Shown: one piece after another, positions 6,279 through 7,942 of the stretch
Layout: every line of letters begins with the position of its first letter
Numbering within the stretch: the first letter of the stretch is position 1
Assembly: GCA_018644785.1 (NCBI GenBank)
Contig: JABGPV010000233.1
Location: forward strand, 1-7,942
DNA: 7,942 nucleotides
From: Deltaproteobacteria bacterium
GTDB taxonomy: Bacteria; Desulfobacterota; DSM-4660; Desulfatiglandales; Desulfatiglandaceae
Reading direction: 5' to 3'
Position numbers and translations under genes: made by a program
The notes under the pieces: model-generated
What the model saw: the letters and a program-made list of their open reading frames with translations, nothing else
Told to the model about the DNA's origin: nothing
Database searches by the model: none

Positions 6279-6863
6279 CTAGGGAGACATCAATTTCAGT
6301 ACAGGTTCGGATGAAATGATAAAATAGATGTCGCCGATTTGCGCACTGTCCTTTTTCTCTAAAACTTTTATGTCGCTGTTGAGCTTTACGGTTGCGAGAA
6401 TATTCAGTTTCTTTTTGACGTCTTTGTCATTTCGGTATTGTTTTTCCGACAGTTTTCCTTCAGGTCCAAAAGCCCAGTAGATGATCTTGTCATGGGCCAT
6501 GACCGTGGGATCGCCAAAATCAAGGTATAAGTCGCCCACCAAGGCTTGAACCTTCTTTATGGTGGCCGCCTCATATCGCTCGTAAAGGATAACAACCCTA
6601 TCCGTAGTCTTGTCCGCAACCACGTGGAGGTCACCGTCTCTAAATTTGAAGGTCAAGGGGTTAGCCGCTTCCTCGGGATGTTTCAGGGCAGTTGCCTTTT
6701 GACTGTCTGTCAGCACCTTTCCAAGGGTATAGCCCCCACGAGATATGTTCAGGCTCTCTACCTGTCCCAGAAGACTTGAAAGCTTATCGGAGGAACATGC
6801 GGAGGAAAATAGCAAGAGGAGCAATATCAAAAGTACAGTTTTTAAAGACGTGAAGTTTGCCAT
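6279..6863 (-). CDS. Predicted lipoprotein of unknown function, possibly BamE/SmpA-like fold
   Basis: A 194-aa protein from the ATG at 6863. Residues 1-22 are a lipoprotein signal peptide: MANFTSLK, a run of Leu/Val/Ile/Phe, then SSAC with the lipidated cysteine at C23. The following residues are Ser-Ser, not Asp, so by the E. coli rule it would go to the outer membrane. The mature part is mixed alpha/beta by eye with no haem motif and no further membrane segment. The stretch 101-133 (TIKKVQALVGDL...FGDPTVMAHDKIIYWAFG) faintly recalls the helix-turn-GxP-strand pattern of BamE/SmpA domains; this is a weak guess. I do not recognise the family. An earlier in-frame ATG (6896) lies inside the terminator stem and is rejected. 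It is downstream of the cytochrome gene, so a role in the same envelope process is possible. Confidence 0.8.
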   Translation of the reverse strand: MANFTSLKTVLLILLLLLFSSACSSDKLSSLLGQVESLNISRGGYTLGKVLTDSQKATALKHPEEAANPLTFKFRDGDLHVVADKTTDRVVILYERYEAATIKKVQALVGDLYLDFGDPTVMAHDKIIYWAFGPEGKLSEKQYRNDKDVKKKLNILATVKLNSDIKVLEKKDSAQIGDIYFIISSEPVLKLMSP

Positions 6864-6877
6864 AACCTGAGGGTTCC

Positions 6878-6927
6878 AAAAAGCCGCCCCAATCATCCCG
6901 GGTTTTTGCCGGGTTGATTGGGGCGGC
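6878..6927 (-). terminator. Rho-independent terminator of the cytochrome gene
   Basis: A 13-bp perfect stem (6883-6895 with 6915-6927, GC-rich at its base) continues after one T-T mismatch for 5 more pairs (6897-6901 with 6909-6913), closing a GTTTTTG loop. On the minus strand it is followed by five T (6878-6882). It lies 24 bp after the cytochrome stop and only 14 nt before the lipoprotein ATG, so it could also act as an attenuator or mRNA-processing site between the two genes. Confidence 0.85.
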
Positions 6928-6951
6928 GGGTTAAAAAGAATACGTCACAGG

Positions 6952-7942
6952 CTATTGTTTGTAACGCAGCTTCTGTTCTTCTTCAATCAGCTTGATGGTT
7001 TCGGCGCTGCCGCCTGTTTTGGTCCAGACGTGTTCGGGTCTGGCAAGGAGCTCCGAAATGACCTTTCGGTATTTCTCTCCCTGACCGGCATGTTCCGCCA
7101 GTTCCTGAACTTCAGGCAGGAACTCATGGTAGAAATTCCTGGAAATCTCATACATGCCGTGCCAGTGGACATAATCCGGGGCCTGCATGGCCGCAGCCAT
7201 TCTTGCCCTGCGTCCTTCGTGATGCCAGATTTCAAACCATGTATAGCCCAACTTGGTCTGGAAACCGCTCCCCTTCCAAATGCCGTCTTTCTTCAACATT
7301 CCGACTATCTTCTTGCCCGGTATGGCAAACTTATCGTTATAAAGGTTTACCAGGTCGTCCAACTGGTCATAAAAGCCGGTAATCTGGTTAACACCGTGGC
7401 AGGACTTGCACATCCCCTGCATTACAGCACGCCTCTCCTGCCAGGAAACCACTGACTTTATGGTTTTTTCGGCAATGACCTTTTTCAGTTTGTCTCCCTC
7501 CCTGACGTAGGTCTTGGCCTTTTCTTTCTGCCCGGGCCGGGGAGCGATATCACCCGTGATATCGGCGATGGTACCGTCTGTAAATGTTACCCGGTTCAAT
7601 TTGGACGAGATTGGCGCCCTCAGATTCCAGGACAGCCGATCCCCCACATTATGTGTATTTGGCGCGACCGAACCGTTCAGTTTCACAAAAGCGCCCATGT
7701 GGCAGGTGGAACATGTGGGGGCGGTAAAGTAGTCGTCCCCCAGTACCCATTTTCCGTCCTTCATAATGTTCATGCTGGCCGGACCACCCATTTTCATGGC
7801 TGAATAGAAGGCGATGCCATGTTTGCTTTCCTCATAGATTTCCTTTTGCGGATGATCAGGTCCTAAATGACACTTGCCGCAGTTTTCAGGCTGTCTGGCC
7901 AGACTGGCCTTGAAAGCGTGTTTGGAATGACACGCAGTACAG
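6952..7942 (-). CDS. Octahaem hydroxylamine oxidoreductase (HAO)-like cytochrome c, C-terminal part
   Basis: The frame is open to the right edge, so the start is outside; the ATG at 7797 is internal. 329 residues are visible. There are four CXXCH haem-attachment motifs: CTACH (7927-7941), CGKCH (7867-7881), CSTCH (7699-7713) and CKSCH (7396-7410). HAO-family marks are HPQKEIYEESKHGIAF after the second motif and the block WFEIWHHEGRRARMAAAM...PDYVHWHGMYE (7144-7239), rich in possible distal haem ligands. HAO-type proteins have eight haems and about 550 residues, so these are probably haems 5-8, with the catalytic haem (P460 position, haem 4) outside the window. The family oxidises hydroxylamine or hydrazine, or in anaerobes reduces nitrite or hydroxylamine; the direction cannot be told here. 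It would be exported to the periplasm. The gene ends at a strong terminator. Confidence 0.9.
   Translation of the reverse strand, partial: CTACHSKHAFKASLARQPENCGKCHLGPDHPQKEIYEESKHGIAFYSAMKMGGPASMNIMKDGKWVLGDDYFTAPTCSTCHMGAFVKLNGSVAPNTHNVGDRLSWNLRAPISSKLNRVTFTDGTIADITGDIAPRPGQKEKAKTYVREGDKLKKVIAEKTIKSVVSWQERRAVMQGMCKSCHGVNQITGFYDQLDDLVNLYNDKFAIPGKKIVGMLKKDGIWKGSGFQTKLGYTWFEIWHHEGRRARMAAAMQAPDYVHWHGMYEISRNFYHEFLPEVQELAEHAGQGEKYRKVISELLARPEHVWTKTGGSAETIKLIEEEQKLRYKQ
7545..7564. repeat. Intragenic near-perfect palindrome in the cytochrome gene
   Basis: CGATATCAC and GTGATATCG form 9-bp inverted arms separated by only two bases. Part of the symmetry follows from the encoded DITGDI peptide, because GATATC (Asp-Ile) is itself palindromic. 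The outer and inner bases extend the match beyond that. It may be chance or a protein-binding site. Confidence 0.35.

Noticed and set aside
6864..6896. Longer start for the lipoprotein at ATG 6896
   Set aside because: That ATG lies in the terminator stem, and the extra residues would spoil a good lipoprotein signal peptide starting at 6863.
6955..7455. 166-codon plus-strand ORF antisense to the cytochrome gene
   Set aside because: It is the mirror of a clearly conserved cytochrome sequence with CXXCH motifs on the other strand.

Overview
The window reads as part of a chromosome from an anaerobic, respiratory Gram-negative bacterium, most plausibly Desulfobacterota (former Deltaproteobacteria) or a neighbour. 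This is inferred from the mix of a HAO-type multihaem cytochrome c, a lipobox lipoprotein, a DASS transporter run with orphan two-component proteins, and a KefB/C-type antiporter. Base composition looks balanced, and no transposase, phage gene, tRNA, rRNA or CRISPR is visible. The taxon is not proven by anything here.

Layout. Plus strand, 1-2539: the C-terminal part of a calcineurin-like phosphoesterase (cut by the left edge), then 22 bp later a complete 671-aa CPA2 cation:proton antiporter with a C-terminal RCK/TrkA module. A short convergent gap (2540-2693) holds a weak hairpin and a doubtful 38-codon ORF. Minus strand, 5937 down to 2694: an apparent three-gene operon of a 526-aa DASS/SLC13 transporter, then (one base after its stop) a REC-HisKA-HATPase hybrid kinase, then a stand-alone REC protein. 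A 341-bp gap (5938-6278) holds the leader of this operon, a candidate promoter, a CRP/FNR-type palindrome and a REP-like hairpin. Minus strand, 7942 down to 6279: the C-terminal part of an octahaem hydroxylamine-oxidoreductase-like cytochrome (cut by the right edge), a strong stem-loop terminator, then an unrecognised lipoprotein.

How the genes may work together. The transporter operon looks like a self-contained uptake-and-signalling unit. The kinase has no membrane or sensory domain and no DNA-binding output is encoded, so its input is probably phosphotransfer to its REC domain or contact with the transporter, and its output is probably the small REC protein acting on another protein. The transporter is the most unusual gene: it has a DASS scaffold, but the family's SNT motifs are replaced in both repeats and the N-terminal GTPPN motif has become GGGR, which suggests changed ion coupling or substrate. 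The cytochrome suggests periplasmic nitrogen-oxide or hydroxylamine chemistry. The adjacent lipoprotein may be associated with it, but a terminator lies between them.
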